In this document: positions 32,915 through 41,764 of the stretch, one piece after another
Numbering within the stretch: the stretch's first letter is position 1
Layout: each line of letters starts with the position of its first letter
From: Xiheibacterium sp038325765
GTDB taxonomy: Bacteria; Myxococcota_A; Polyangia; Nannocystales; Nannocystaceae
Direction: 5' to 3'
DNA length: 64,000 nucleotides
Assembly (NCBI GenBank): GCA_038325765.1
Contig: JBBQJI010000030.1
Location: 1 to 64,000, forward strand
The notes under the pieces: model-generated
Database searches by the model: none
Told to the model about the DNA's origin: nothing
What the model saw: the letters and a program-made list of their open reading frames with translations, nothing else
Made by a program: the position numbers and the translations under genes

Positions 32915-33459
32915 TCGTCCTGCGTGTCGTCGAGCATGAACTCGAGGGCGACCACGACCGCGGCGTAGATCACTTCCTGGTCGCCTATGGCCCGCAGCTC
33001 GTGGGCACTGCCATCGTCCATGACGACGGTGTCGCCGGCGCGGTACTCACGAGCCGTCTCGTCGACCACGCGCCCTTGCAGCATCAGCACCCGCTCCTCG
33101 CCGACGTGGCGATGGTTGGGGAACGTGGTGCCTGGCTGCAGACGGATGAGGCCAGCGTGCGCCTCGCCGAGGGCCGGACCGCCGTCGAAGTCGCGGAAGG
33201 TGCAGCCGGGGACCATCTCCTCCCACTCGGCTTCGGGATCGAGGATCGCGTCGAGCTCGCGGCGGGTGTCGGCCTCGGGGAGATCGAACAGCGTGACGAG
33301 TCGATCGAGGAAGGGCAAGAACCGATCGGGGCCGCCGATGCGCGCCAGCAGTCGGCTGCGGAGATCCGTGGGCGGCGCCGATGGCTCGAGCGCGAGGCTC
33401 AGCAGGCCGACGAGCTCGGGGTCGAGATCGCCATCATCGCGCGAGGATGGGTCGGTCAT
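32911..33459 (-). CDS. ChrR-like cupin anti-sigma factor
   Basis: 182 residues from ATG 33459. An N-terminal helical anti-sigma-like segment (LVGLLSLALEPSAPPTDLRSRL) precedes a C-terminal cupin with TTFPNHRHVGEERVLMLQG and an acidic/His second motif (DDGSAHELRA). In ChrR the cupin senses oxidative stress such as singlet oxygen. The zinc-binding H-x3-C-x2-C motif of the ChrR N-terminus is not present here. It overlaps the upstream sigma gene (ATGA). Confidence 0.85.
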   Translation of the reverse strand: MTDPSSRDDGDLDPELVGLLSLALEPSAPPTDLRSRLLARIGGPDRFLPFLDRLVTLFDLPEADTRRELDAILDPEAEWEEMVPGCTFRDFDGGPALGEAHAGLIRLQPGTTFPNHRHVGEERVLMLQGRVVDETAREYRAGDTVVMDDGSAHELRAIGDQEVIYAAVVVALEFMLDDTQDD

Positions 33460-34046
33460 CGCGACACCTCCTTGGGCACGCCGTGCATGACGGCGCGGAG
33501 CTTCGCGATCGCCGCGGCAGTCCGCGACTTCACCGTGCCCAGCGGCGAGCCCATGCGATCGGCGATCTCGACCGAGGTGAGGCCGTGGAAGTAGGCGAGT
33601 TCGAGGACCTCGCGCTGCTCGGTGGGTAGCTCGGCCAGCGCCCGGCGCACCGACTTGCGATCGGGCTCGAGCGAAGGATCCTCGCGCTCCCCGTCGACCA
33701 AGCGCGTGGTCGGCTCGCCGTCGTCGGAGGGGACCTCGCGGCGGGTCCGCGCCGAGCGCATGCGATCGAGCGCCCGGCTGCGCAGGCGCACGAGCATCCA
33801 CGTGCGCACGCTCCCGCGACTCGGGTCGTAACTCGCGGCGTGTCGCCACACCTCGAGGAAGACATCGTGGACCAGATCTTCAGCCATGGCGCGGTCCGTC
33901 AGGATCTTCTCGGCCATCGACAGGAGCAGTCCCACGTAGCGGTCGTAGACGACCGATATCGCTGCGACGTCGCCCCGCGCCGCCTCGCGCAGGAGTCCGA
34001 CATCGTCGAGCTCCGGGACATGCGCCGTAGGCGATACCGACACCAT
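33456..34046 (-). CDS. ECF sigma factor (RpoE/ECF11-like)
   Basis: 196 residues from ATG 34046. Region 2 is YDRYVGLLLSMAEKILTDRA...AEDLVHDVFLEVWRHA with the following WMLVRLRSRALDRMR; region 4 is LAELPTEQREVLELAYFHGL and SVEIADRMGSPLGTVKSR. The next gene is a cupin anti-sigma factor coupled by ATGA, the ECF11-type arrangement. Expected to control an oxidative-stress regulon. I do not see a convincing autoregulatory -35/-10 upstream. Confidence 0.95.
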   Translation of the reverse strand: MVSVSPTAHVPELDDVGLLREAARGDVAAISVVYDRYVGLLLSMAEKILTDRAMAEDLVHDVFLEVWRHAASYDPSRGSVRTWMLVRLRSRALDRMRSARTRREVPSDDGEPTTRLVDGEREDPSLEPDRKSVRRALAELPTEQREVLELAYFHGLTSVEIADRMGSPLGTVKSRTAAAIAKLRAVMHGVPKEVSR

Positions 34047-34227
34047 GTGCCGGCGACGGTACGTCACCGCCAGTTCGCGGGTCAATTGCACCACCCATCA
34101 AAGCCGCGTCGTCCCACTCCTTTCGGCCACTGGGGCCCTCGTGGAGGACTACGGCGCGACCGGTCGCATGGATCGATCGGTGCCCGCGCACTGCGTCGCC
34201 ACGCCACGGCGCCCAGGCCGCCCGCGG

Positions 34228-34596
34228 TCACGCGTCGTCGGGAACTTCGTGGAAGCGGAAAAACGCCCGGTCGTAGCGCCGCATCTGCCCGACGTTCGAC
34301 ACCCGGATGCGCCCCTTCACGAACGCCATCATCGGGTTCTGTCGACCGGTCTCGATGGCGAGGTACGTCGCCTCGTCCATCGTCACGGTGCACGTCGGTG
34401 TGCCGAGCAGTCCCGCCGACACCGAGCACTGGCCGTCTTCGATCGTGACCGTCCAGTGCGGCGTCGTCGACTCGCGGATGTCGAAGTGGAACACACCGCG
34501 ATACTCCACGACCCTGTCGACGCGGAGTCGCGTCGGCAGCGTCTGGAAGATCGCGTCGACCTCCGCGGGAGTGTCGCGCATCGAGGCTCGCGTCAC
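34228..34596 (-). CDS. SCP2 sterol-binding-domain protein
   Basis: 122 residues from GTG 34596; ATG 34581 also possible. A single SCP2-like fold: FHFDIRESTTPHWTVTIEDG, then PTCTVTMDEATYLAIETGRQNPMMAFVKGRIRVSN, where the M-x-A/F-x-x-G-K/R-I/L-x-x-x-G-N/D end is diagnostic (given here in two parts). Probable lipid/sterol-carrier or acyl-ligand binding; in bacteria often linked to lipid metabolism. Confidence 0.85.
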   Translation of the reverse strand: MTRASMRDTPAEVDAIFQTLPTRLRVDRVVEYRGVFHFDIRESTTPHWTVTIEDGQCSVSAGLLGTPTCTVTMDEATYLAIETGRQNPMMAFVKGRIRVSNVGQMRRYDRAFFRFHEVPDDA

Positions 34597-34908
34597 GGAG
34601 CGATCCTATGGGGCGGGCCGGTCGCGCGTCTATGGCAATCGCCCGCGGGGGCAAGCGCGCGCGGACGGATTTCGCGATGACGTCGATCCGAGCGCGGACC
34701 GACGCCGTACGCCTTGCGCCCGAGGGAAGTCGGGTGGAGCGGCACCTCCAGGCCGTCTCCGGGTCTGGTCCATCGGCAGTGCGGCCGGGTCGAGGGTGTA
34801 TGGGAGTGCGCCCTCGACCTGGCCGATTTTCGCGGCCGGGATGCACCGACCCCCGTTCGATCCGGAGTTTTTGCGGGCGTGCGCGCCCCAGGTAGACTGC
34901 CGCGGTCG
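34597..34908. other. Gene-free interval
   Basis: No supported gene or RNA. It is slightly less GC-rich toward the right end (GGAGTTTTTGCGGG near 34864), consistent with the promoter and leader of the gene at 34909. Confidence 0.4.
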
Positions 34909-35340
34909 ATGAATCTCCCCGCGACGATGTCGGTTCCTCGCCTCGATCCCGGCGCCGTCGCCCAGGTCCGCAAGCTGTGCGATGCGATCGTCGAGAGCGC
35001 CCGCATCGGGCTCGACTCCACGTTTCTCGTCGACAGCCTCAACGAAACCACGGCCAACGAGTTCTCGTGCGCCGAGGTCGTGCGCGCCGCAGCCGCGATC
35101 GGCACCGAGGCCCTCGCATGCCTGGCGATCTCCCCGCCGACGCCGCGGGTCGAGGCCACGGCCGCTGACTGGGCGACGCTCATCGAGCGCATTCGCGGGG
35201 CCCCTCCGGGCGGCTTCGACCGCGCGTGGTGGCTCGAGCTCGTCGCCCACGCCAGCGATCGCGACGACGCCGCCGCGCGTGTGCTCGCCACCGACGACGG
35301 TGACACGAACGCACTGGCCACCGAGCTGTTCGGCGGCTGA
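34909..35340 (+). CDS. Hypothetical helical protein
   Basis: 143 residues from ATG 34909. Predominantly alpha-helical, with VAQVRKLCDAIVESARIGLD and a Trp-containing RAWWLELVAHASDRDD. No known motif, no signal peptide or membrane segment. Codon use matches neighbours, so it is likely real. Confidence 0.55.
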   Translation: MNLPATMSVPRLDPGAVAQVRKLCDAIVESARIGLDSTFLVDSLNETTANEFSCAEVVRAAAAIGTEALACLAISPPTPRVEATAADWATLIERIRGAPPGGFDRAWWLELVAHASDRDDAAARVLATDDGDTNALATELFGG

Positions 35341-35463
35341 TCTGCGACGAGTCGCTGGAACGCGTCGGCGGGCCCGCCCGGGCGATCAGGCACGTGACCG
35401 GACGGCGCTGCGATTGACGCGGCCGGGCGCGTTGCTATGCCGTGGCCAGGAGGAGATCGCCCC

Positions 35464-35973
35464 ATGTCGACCAAGACAGTCGCCGCAGTGTTCTCGTCGC
35501 GCATCGAAGCCGACCACGCCGTCGAGACCCTCGCCACCGCCGGTTTCGAACGCAGCGCAATCAGCCTGCTCATCGCCGAGTCGAGCCGTGGCCAGCACTT
35601 CAAGGTGGTCGAGGGCGACAAGGCGGCCGAGGGAGCGATCGGCGGCGGTGTCGTCGGCGGCACGCTGGGCGCGATCGCGGCCGGGCTCATCGCCATCGGC
35701 GTGATCGTGACGCCGGGCGTCGGCCTCATCGCCGCAGGGCCGGTCATCGCCGCGCTCGCGGGTCTGGGCGCAGGCGCTGCCGCCGGCGGGCTCGTGGGCG
35801 GACTCGTGGGACTCGGCATACCCGAGCATCACGCCAAGGTGATGGAGTCGCAGATCACCCGCGGCGGGATCCTCGTCGCGGTTGCAGTGACCAGCGACGA
35901 ACAGAAGGACGCCGCCGAGGCGGCGCTCCAGCAGGCTGGCTCGGTCACGACATCGTCGTACCCGCCCCCCTGA
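35464..35973 (+). CDS. General-stress 17M/DUF1269-like membrane-associated protein
   Basis: 169 residues from ATG 35464 with a strong AGGAGG. N-terminal alpha/beta segment (TKTVAAVFSSRIEADHAVETLATAGF) resembles the YflT/GsiB-type stress domain; the middle is a Gly/Ala-rich double hydrophobic hairpin (GGGVVGGTLGAIAAGLIAIG and GLGAGAAAGGLVGGLVGLG); the end is a second small domain with HHAKVMES. Similar proteins are induced by general stress and sit at membranes. Confidence 0.7.
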   Translation: MSTKTVAAVFSSRIEADHAVETLATAGFERSAISLLIAESSRGQHFKVVEGDKAAEGAIGGGVVGGTLGAIAAGLIAIGVIVTPGVGLIAAGPVIAALAGLGAGAAAGGLVGGLVGLGIPEHHAKVMESQITRGGILVAVAVTSDEQKDAAEAALQQAGSVTTSSYPPP

Positions 35974-35976
35974 GCG

Positions 35977-36067
35977 GTCTGGCTGAGTGCTCTGGCTGAG
36001 TGCTCTGGCTGAGTGCTCTGGCTGAGTGCTCTGGCTGAGTGCTCTGGCTGAGTGCTCTGGCTGAGTG
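35977..36067. repeat. Seven tandem copies of a 13-bp unit
   Basis: One variant copy (35977-35989) and six exact copies (35990-36067) of CTCTGGCTGAGTG lie between two convergent stops. Being 13 bp, the array has a different reading frame in each unit, so it is not a protein repeat. A TGAG is present in every unit. Confidence 0.95.
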
Positions 36068-36114
36068 GTCTGGGAGTCGGTCCGGCGCAGGAGCGCGCCG
36101 GGCCTGACGTCCAC

Positions 36115-37344
36115 TCACGCGTACGCAGTCGAGCCGACCGGGCTGCTCTCGAGAGCGACACGCAACTTGTCGAGGGCCCGGTTCTGCAGCTGCCGGATGC
36201 GTTCGCGCGAGAGGGCGTAACGCTCGCCGAGCATGCTGAGCGTGAGGATCTCGGCGCCACGCAGACCGAAGCGCTGCTCGATGATGTCGCGCTCCATCGG
36301 CTCGAGCACGTCGAAGGCGCCGCCGGCGATCGCGAGATTGCGACGGTCGTCGATCGCGGTGTCGCGATCGACCATGGTGTGGCAGGCGAAGGCGGCCTGA
36401 CTGGAGAATCCGACACCGTCCATCTCGGGCTCGTCGAGTCCGACCACCCGCGTCTCCATGGCCGCGCGCGCGTCGATGACCTTGTCGAGCGGGATGTCGA
36501 CCGCGGCGGCGATCTCTTCGAGGCTCGGCTCGCGGCCGAGCTTGCCGCGGAGCTGCTGTTCGGCGCGCCGAGTCTTGCCGAAAATCGCGTGTAGATGGGC
36601 CGGGATGCGGACGCTGCGGCCGCGATTGACCAGCGCGCGGCTGATCGCGAAACGGATCCACCATGCGGCGTAGGTGGAGAACCGGCAGCCACGCTCGGGA
36701 TCGAAGCGGCCCACGGCCATCAGCAGGCCGAGGTTTCCCTCTTGCACCCGGTCGGCGAGAGACATGCGCTCGTCAGGGTGACGGGCGGCGATCCGCACGA
36801 CCAGGCGAAGGTTGCTGCACGCGAAGCGATTGCGGGCATGGCGAAGCCGATTCCCCAAAGAAACCACCGCGGCGGAGATGTCGGGGCGCGCACTGACTCG
36901 CGCCGCCGCGACGACGGCGGCTTCGAGGCGGTCGGCGAGCAGACCGTCGAGATCGAGCGCGTCGAGTGCCAGGGCCACCTCGTCTCCGAGCGCCGCGGAT
37001 CCCCGCGTCCGCGTCGAGGGATTGCCCGCGCTGCTCGTGCCCCAACGCTCGCGCAGCACCGCGAGCCCCTCGGCGGGCACCGCCGTATCGGCAGCGCTGG
37101 AACGCACCCATGCCCGGGCGGGGTCGGCTGCAGGGCTCGATACGAGCGCGCGCCAGCGATCGCGGCGCAGATCGACGATCTCACACAGCTTGGCCCGCTC
37201 GTGCTCGGCGGTGAGTAGATCGTAGCCACCCGCGTCATCGAGATAGATGTCCAAGGTGGAGCGGACGGTCGACGGCCGGCTGCGGGCGGATCGGCGTCGC
37301 ACGTTCGCAGCAGCAGAGGGGCGTCGGGTAGCCATGTTCGCCAT
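36115..37344 (-). CDS. Sigma-70 family sigma factor (group 2-like)
   Basis: 409 residues. Region 1.2 begins at STLDIYLDDAGGYDLLTAEHE; region 2 is SNLRLVVRIAARHP...VQEGNLGLLMAVGRFDPERGCRFSTYAAWWIRFAI; region 3 and a helix-turn-helix region 4 (MLGERYALSRERIRQLQNRALDKLR) follow. It lacks the long region 1.1 and non-conserved insert of a housekeeping RpoD, so it is a non-essential group 2 factor, perhaps stress related given the surrounding genes. An insertion of ~75 residues separates regions 1.2 and 2. Confidence 0.9.
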   Translation of the reverse strand: MANMATRRPSAAANVRRRSARSRPSTVRSTLDIYLDDAGGYDLLTAEHERAKLCEIVDLRRDRWRALVSSPAADPARAWVRSSAADTAVPAEGLAVLRERWGTSSAGNPSTRTRGSAALGDEVALALDALDLDGLLADRLEAAVVAAARVSARPDISAAVVSLGNRLRHARNRFACSNLRLVVRIAARHPDERMSLADRVQEGNLGLLMAVGRFDPERGCRFSTYAAWWIRFAISRALVNRGRSVRIPAHLHAIFGKTRRAEQQLRGKLGREPSLEEIAAAVDIPLDKVIDARAAMETRVVGLDEPEMDGVGFSSQAAFACHTMVDRDTAIDDRRNLAIAGGAFDVLEPMERDIIEQRFGLRGAEILTLSMLGERYALSRERIRQLQNRALDKLRVALESSPVGSTAYA

Positions 37345-37602
37345 GCCGGCGCTGTCTGCAACGACGGTGCCGGTGAAATCCCAACAACGTCGCTATGCCT
37401 GCGCCCGCTGTGCGCCGCCTGACGAGCGCCTGCGCACGGCCGCGCATGCACCGATCGGGCGCGCACGCTCGCACCAACCGTGACGCTTCGGCGCGTGCGC
37501 GAGACCCATCGACCACGCCGCCACTTGAACCCCATGGGGGCCCCGAACTCGTTGAGCGGTGGCACGGAGCATGCGTACAGCCAGCGCGGAGAGATACGAA
37601 CG

Positions 37603-37731
37603 ATGAGCAGACTACTCAGGGGCGCGCTCGCAGGGTTCGCCGCATGGAAGCTCGGGGGCGGGATCCTCGGAACGATCCTCATCTTCGTCGGCTTGTGGTG
37701 GTTGCTCGGTCATTTCGGGATCTTCCAGTGA
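37603..37731 (+). CDS. 42-residue single-helix membrane protein
   Basis: MSRLLRGALAGFAAWKLGGG is followed by the hydrophobic ILGTILIFVGLWWLLGHFGI. A GGAGAG lies upstream of ATG 37603, and coding bias fits. Too small for family assignment; likely a small membrane or stress peptide. It precedes the FAD-Rieske gene by 49 bases. Confidence 0.65.
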   Translation: MSRLLRGALAGFAAWKLGGGILGTILIFVGLWWLLGHFGIFQ

Positions 37732-37780
37732 CGGCTCGCCCAGCGTGCCAGGTGACGCCGCGCAGGATCGGAGACCGACC

Positions 37781-39334
37781 ATGAAGCGACCGGATGGCCA
37801 CACGACGCCGATCTGGGGCGGAGCTGCGCCGACGCCCGAAGCGAGCGCGCACGAACGCTCGCCCGCGACAGGCAACAACATCGACGTCTGCGTCATCGGG
37901 GCCGGCATCGCCGGCATGACCACGGCCTACCTTCTGGCAAAGACCGGCAGGCGCGTCACCGTCCTCGACGAGGGTCCGATCGGCGGCGGTCAGACGTGCC
38001 GGACCAGCGCCCATCTGGCCTCGGTGATCGACGATCGCATGTCCACGATGGAGGCCGTGCACGGCCTCCACGGCGCTCAGCTCGCGGTGCAGTCCCACGC
38101 CGCCGCGATCGACCTCATCGCCTCGATCGCCGACACCGAAGGCTTCGACTGCGACTTCGCCCGGGTGCCGGGGTATCTGCTCGCCAGCAGCGCTGACGAG
38201 ACCGAAGAGCTGCGGCGGGAGCTCGCCGCGGGCGCGCGCGCCGGTCTCCGCGGCGATTTCCTGGATCGCGGTCCCGTGCCCGGCCTCGCCGGTCCGGCGA
38301 TCCGGTACGCGGCCCAGGCCCGCTTCGATCCGATGAAATACATGACGGGCCTCGCCGGCGCGGCCGTTCGCGCGGGCGTCCTCGTGCGCGCGGGTTGTCG
38401 CGTGACCGAGGTGTGGGGTCCTCGCGTCCGCAGCGGCGAGTCGCCGCGCGCGACCCTCGCTTCGGGTGAGGTGCTCGACGCCGAGACCATCGTGGTCGCG
38501 ACCAACACGCCAGGACCGATCGTGGCGTGGGCGGGGGTCTACTTCAAGCAAGCGGCGTATCGCACGTACATGATCGGGATCCAGTGCCGCCGCGGCGCCA
38601 TCGCCGACGCGTTGTACTGGGACACCCTGGATCCCTATCACTATGCACGCGTGGTCGCGGGCACGGACGGCGCTCCCGACGACGTCCTGCTCGTTGGCGG
38701 TGAGGACCACCGCACCGGTCAGTTCCCCGAGGACCACGCACCGTTCGCGGCGCTCGAGCGCTGGACTCGCGACGCCTTCGGCCACCTCGGTGAGGTCGTG
38801 AGCCGCTGGTCGGGACAGGTGCAGGAGCCGACCGACGGGCTCGCGTTCATCGGCCGGGTGCAAGGTGCCGGGCAGGGCATCATGGCGATCACCGGCGATA
38901 GCGGCATGGGCCTCACCCACGCGACGTTGGGCGCGCAGCTCATCACGGATCTCGTCGTCGGTCGGCCGAACCCGTGGCGCGAACTCTACGACCCCCAGCG
39001 CAAGCCCACCCGCACGCTGGGGGCGTACGCGATGGAGAACATGAACACCGCCGCACAGTGGCTCGAGCTCGTGACCCCGGGCGAGACCTCCGACCTGGCC
39101 ACCATCTTGCCGGGACGCGGCGCCGTGGTGCGCAAGGGTCTGAGCAAGCTCGCGGTGTATCGCGACGACGATGGGACCTTGCACACGTGCTCGGCCGTGT
39201 GTCCCCATCTCGGCGCGATTGTGCAGTGGAACCCCGTCGAGCGCACGTGGGACTGCCCCGCCCACGGCAGCCGCTTCGCGCCGCAAGGCGGCCTGCTGAT
39301 GGGGCCGGCGAACGACGATCTGCCAGCGCCCTGA
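37781..39334 (+). CDS. FAD-dependent oxidoreductase with C-terminal Rieske domain
   Basis: 517 residues from ATG 37781. The N-terminal FAD dinucleotide-binding site is DVCVIGAGIAGMTTAYLLAK; a DAO-type fold continues with GDSGMGLTHATLGAQLITDL. The C-terminal ~100 residues carry a complete Rieske centre, CPH-x15-CPAH (CSAVCPHLGA ... WDCPAHGSRF). Such fusions occur in YhfW-like oxidoreductases of unknown substrate; electrons probably move between the [2Fe-2S] and FAD. Confidence 0.9.
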   Translation: MKRPDGHTTPIWGGAAPTPEASAHERSPATGNNIDVCVIGAGIAGMTTAYLLAKTGRRVTVLDEGPIGGGQTCRTSAHLASVIDDRMSTMEAVHGLHGAQLAVQSHAAAIDLIASIADTEGFDCDFARVPGYLLASSADETEELRRELAAGARAGLRGDFLDRGPVPGLAGPAIRYAAQARFDPMKYMTGLAGAAVRAGVLVRAGCRVTEVWGPRVRSGESPRATLASGEVLDAETIVVATNTPGPIVAWAGVYFKQAAYRTYMIGIQCRRGAIADALYWDTLDPYHYARVVAGTDGAPDDVLLVGGEDHRTGQFPEDHAPFAALERWTRDAFGHLGEVVSRWSGQVQEPTDGLAFIGRVQGAGQGIMAITGDSGMGLTHATLGAQLITDLVVGRPNPWRELYDPQRKPTRTLGAYAMENMNTAAQWLELVTPGETSDLATILPGRGAVVRKGLSKLAVYRDDDGTLHTCSAVCPHLGAIVQWNPVERTWDCPAHGSRFAPQGGLLMGPANDDLPAP

Positions 39335-39429
39335 CCTCTGCGCCACGCGCGATCCTCGTCGCCCCACCAATCACCCGCGCGCCGGGTCTCGTGGGTAGCG
39401 CCGCCCCTCGTGGCTCCTATCTTGTGCAG

Positions 39430-40404
39430 GTGAACGACGTCTCGCCCCACACTCCTCCCCCGCGCGGCGCCGGGGCCCCTGCCCGCAGCGCTTCGGGGTG
39501 GAAGGCCCGATTCGCGCGTTGGAAGCGGCTGCTGACGGCGTCTGTGCGCGGTCATCTCGACGGCAACGGGGACATCTTCGCGGGCGGCATCGCCTTCTTC
39601 ACCGCCTTGTCGCTCTCGCCGCTGCTCGTGCTCGCGGTCGCGATGGTCGGCGTCTTCTTCGGCGCCGAGGCGACACAGGCTCATCTGCTCACCGATCTCG
39701 AGGCGGCGGTGGGGCCAGAGCCCGCGGCGGTGATCGGTGACCTGGTGCGCAAGGCGGCGGTGGACGAGGGCCGCTGGTGGAGCGTCGCGCTCGCAGGCGT
39801 CATCGCGGCATGGAGCGCGACCACGATGTTCGCGAACCTACAGTCGACCCTCAACGCGATGTGGGGCGTCAAGGCGCGTGAGACCAGCGGCGTCGCCGCG
39901 AGCATCAAGTCCGTGCTGCGCAAGCGCATCACCTCGTTCGTGCTGGTCGCCGTCATCGGTGCACTGCTGTTCGCGTCGATGCTCGCGCAGTCGCTCGGTT
40001 CGGGCGTCGCCGCGCTCGCCAGCGAGCTGCCGTTCGGCGACTGGCCGTGGCGCCTGCTGCAGATGGTGTTCGCGATCGCGATCGTCACCGCGTTCTTGGT
40101 CCCGGTGTACCGCGTGCTCCCAGACGTCGTGCTCGGCTGGCGCGATGTGTGGCCGGGGGCCTTGCTGGCCGCCGTGCTCGCGACCATCGGCGCCTGGGCG
40201 TTCGGCCTGTACTTCGGCTACGCCGCCACCGGGTCGGTGTCGGGCGCGGCCGGTAGCGTGCTGCTGCTGTTGCTGTGGATGTACGTCAACTCGCACATCC
40301 TGCTGCTCGGCGCCCGTGTCACGCTCGAGTACGTTCGCGACGTCCGTGGCATCGTCGAACCCGAGCCCCAGGCCGAACTCGTGCGCGAGCCGGTGGCTGC
40401 GTGA
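39430..40404 (+). CDS. YihY/UPF0761 (BrkB-like) membrane protein
   Basis: 324 residues from GTG 39430 (GTG 39424 also in frame). About six membrane helices: GGIAFFTALSLSPLLVLAVAMVG, FVLVAVIGALLFASMLAQ, LLQMVFAIAIVTAFLVPVYR, PGALLAAVLATIGAWAFGLY and AAGSVLLLLLWMYVNSHILLLG, each quoted in part. The GNGDIFAGGIAFF start and GVIAAWSATTMFANLQ loop are characteristic. Function in the family is unresolved. Confidence 0.9.
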   Translation: MNDVSPHTPPPRGAGAPARSASGWKARFARWKRLLTASVRGHLDGNGDIFAGGIAFFTALSLSPLLVLAVAMVGVFFGAEATQAHLLTDLEAAVGPEPAAVIGDLVRKAAVDEGRWWSVALAGVIAAWSATTMFANLQSTLNAMWGVKARETSGVAASIKSVLRKRITSFVLVAVIGALLFASMLAQSLGSGVAALASELPFGDWPWRLLQMVFAIAIVTAFLVPVYRVLPDVVLGWRDVWPGALLAAVLATIGAWAFGLYFGYAATGSVSGAAGSVLLLLLWMYVNSHILLLGARVTLEYVRDVRGIVEPEPQAELVREPVAA

Positions 40405-40465
40405 CGTCGTCGAGCATCGCGCCTGAGCTTGGTTGAAAAGCCGGCCGACTCACGACGCACCAAGA

Positions 40466-40491
40466 CCCCCGTCGCGTCATCGCGGCGGGGG
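40466..40491. terminator. Hairpin between convergent genes
   Basis: CCCCCGTCGCG pairs with CGCGGCGGGGG around a TCAT loop (11 bp, one G-T). It lies between the YihY stop and the convergent lipoprotein stop and can serve both strands, though no T run follows. Confidence 0.7.
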
Positions 40492-40512
40492 CCTTCGCAG
40501 GAGGCTATCGGG

Positions 40513-41136
40513 TTAGATCCGCGCCTCGGCCAGCTCTTCGTATGCCTCGCTCAGCTCGCGTTGGGCCTCGTTGATCGCCAGCCCGACGCCGACGCGACCG
40601 TCGTCGAAGACCTTGCCGGTCTTGCCGCGCAGCTCGCCCAGATCCTTGCGCGCCTCGCCCAGCGCCTTGCTCGCTTCGGCGACCGACTCCGCGAGGTCGG
40701 CGTTGGTGGCGGCCTTCTGCGACCGCGTGGTCGCATCCTTGATGTCGGTTTCGAGGCGGGCGATGGCCGCGTCGGCGCGGGTGCCGAACGCCGTGCCGTC
40801 CTCGTTCTGGATGATCTCGAAGCGCTCGTAGCGCTCGGCTGCGTTCTCCTTGTTCGCCTCGGCGTTGACTTCGGCGACGTTCTTGCTGGCGTCGGCGGCG
40901 GCCTCGACGAGATCCTTCTGCGCCTCGCCGACCTTCTCGGCATAGTCCTTCTTGGCCTCGTTCAGATCCTCCTTCGCGTCTTGGACATCCTTCTTGGCGT
41001 CCTGGCCGGCGGCGACAATCTTCGCCTTGGCGTCGTTCTCGGCCTCGACCTGCTTCTCGGCTGCGCTGTCGCAGCCGACAGCCAGCGCGAGGGTGAGCAA
41101 GATGGGTGCGGTGATGGGGGTGATGGCGCGGATCAT
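40513..41136 (-). CDS. Coiled-coil lipoprotein
   Basis: 207 residues from ATG 41136. Signal peptide ends in LALAVGCDSAAE (lipobox). Nearly all of the rest is an Ala/Lys/Glu/Asp-rich long alpha-helix with heptad spacing (AKKDVQDAKEDLNEAKKDYA), a short break at IIQNEDGTAFGTRADA, and a second coil. Likely an envelope spacer or Lpp/YtxH-like structural lipoprotein. Confidence 0.8.
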   Translation of the reverse strand: MIRAITPITAPILLTLALAVGCDSAAEKQVEAENDAKAKIVAAGQDAKKDVQDAKEDLNEAKKDYAEKVGEAQKDLVEAAADASKNVAEVNAEANKENAAERYERFEIIQNEDGTAFGTRADAAIARLETDIKDATTRSQKAATNADLAESVAEASKALGEARKDLGELRGKTGKVFDDGRVGVGLAINEAQRELSEAYEELAEARI

Positions 41137-41414
41137 TGGTTTGCTTCTCCCGCCGATGGCGAACACATCGGGCGACTCGGCGCCCACAGGTTGGCAAGGC
41201 CCGTCACCTCGGCAACGGCGCCACCCACGATGTTCGCGGCATATCGGCGAGGCATTCGCGCCACGTGACGGCAAGCCACGGTGGGCTGCGGCGCTCGGCG
41301 CCAACGTACCCGCGCGCGCGCGGCCATGCCGCGTGCCCGAGCAATCCCTCGTCTCGGCGCGGGAACTCCGACTCGGATCGCCCGGGTTCGGTCCTTGCAG
41401 AGGGCGAATGCTCG

Positions 41415-41720
41415 ATGATATCCGCACGTCAACGTCCCCTCCTCGACGACGGCGTTCTCCAGCGCGCCCGAGTGACGCTCGAGCGGCGCCTCGCCGGTGC
41501 GTCCATGACGGATCCCGAACGCGGCTCGGTCATCGAAGCGCTGCTGTGGATCGACCGCGGGGTCTACGGCGCCTGTTCCGTGTGTGGCGACGGTCTCATC
41601 GCGGCCCACGTCGAGCGCGACCCCGCGGACAAAGTCTGCGAGGGCTGCCGCGACGTCGTCGCCCAACAGATCGCGGCGCGCCATCCGGTGCCGTCGGCCT
41701 CCACCTCGGCCTCCGTCTGA
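41415..41720 (+). CDS. DksA/TraR-like C4 zinc-finger protein
   Basis: 101 residues from ATG 41415. The zinc finger CSVC-x17-CEGC (YGACSVCGDGLIAAHVERDP, then DKVCEGC) matches DksA/TraR. The coiled-coil N-terminus is shorter than in DksA (~151 residues in E. coli) and the D-x-x-D-A tip is not evident; GVYGACSVCGDGL is retained. It may bind the RNA polymerase secondary channel or be an unrelated zinc protein. Confidence 0.8.
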   Translation: MISARQRPLLDDGVLQRARVTLERRLAGASMTDPERGSVIEALLWIDRGVYGACSVCGDGLIAAHVERDPADKVCEGCRDVVAQQIAARHPVPSASTSASV

Positions 41721-41764
41721 CGCTCGAACCCGACCCTCCCCTTGCCCTGGAGTTGACCACATCC

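Noticed and set aside
35977..36067. Possible CRISPR array
   Set aside because: Units are contiguous 13-mers with no spacers and there are no cas genes.
38974..39429. Upstream extension of the YihY frame
   Set aside because: It runs through the FAD-Rieske gene in a different frame and has Arg/Pro-rich shadow composition.
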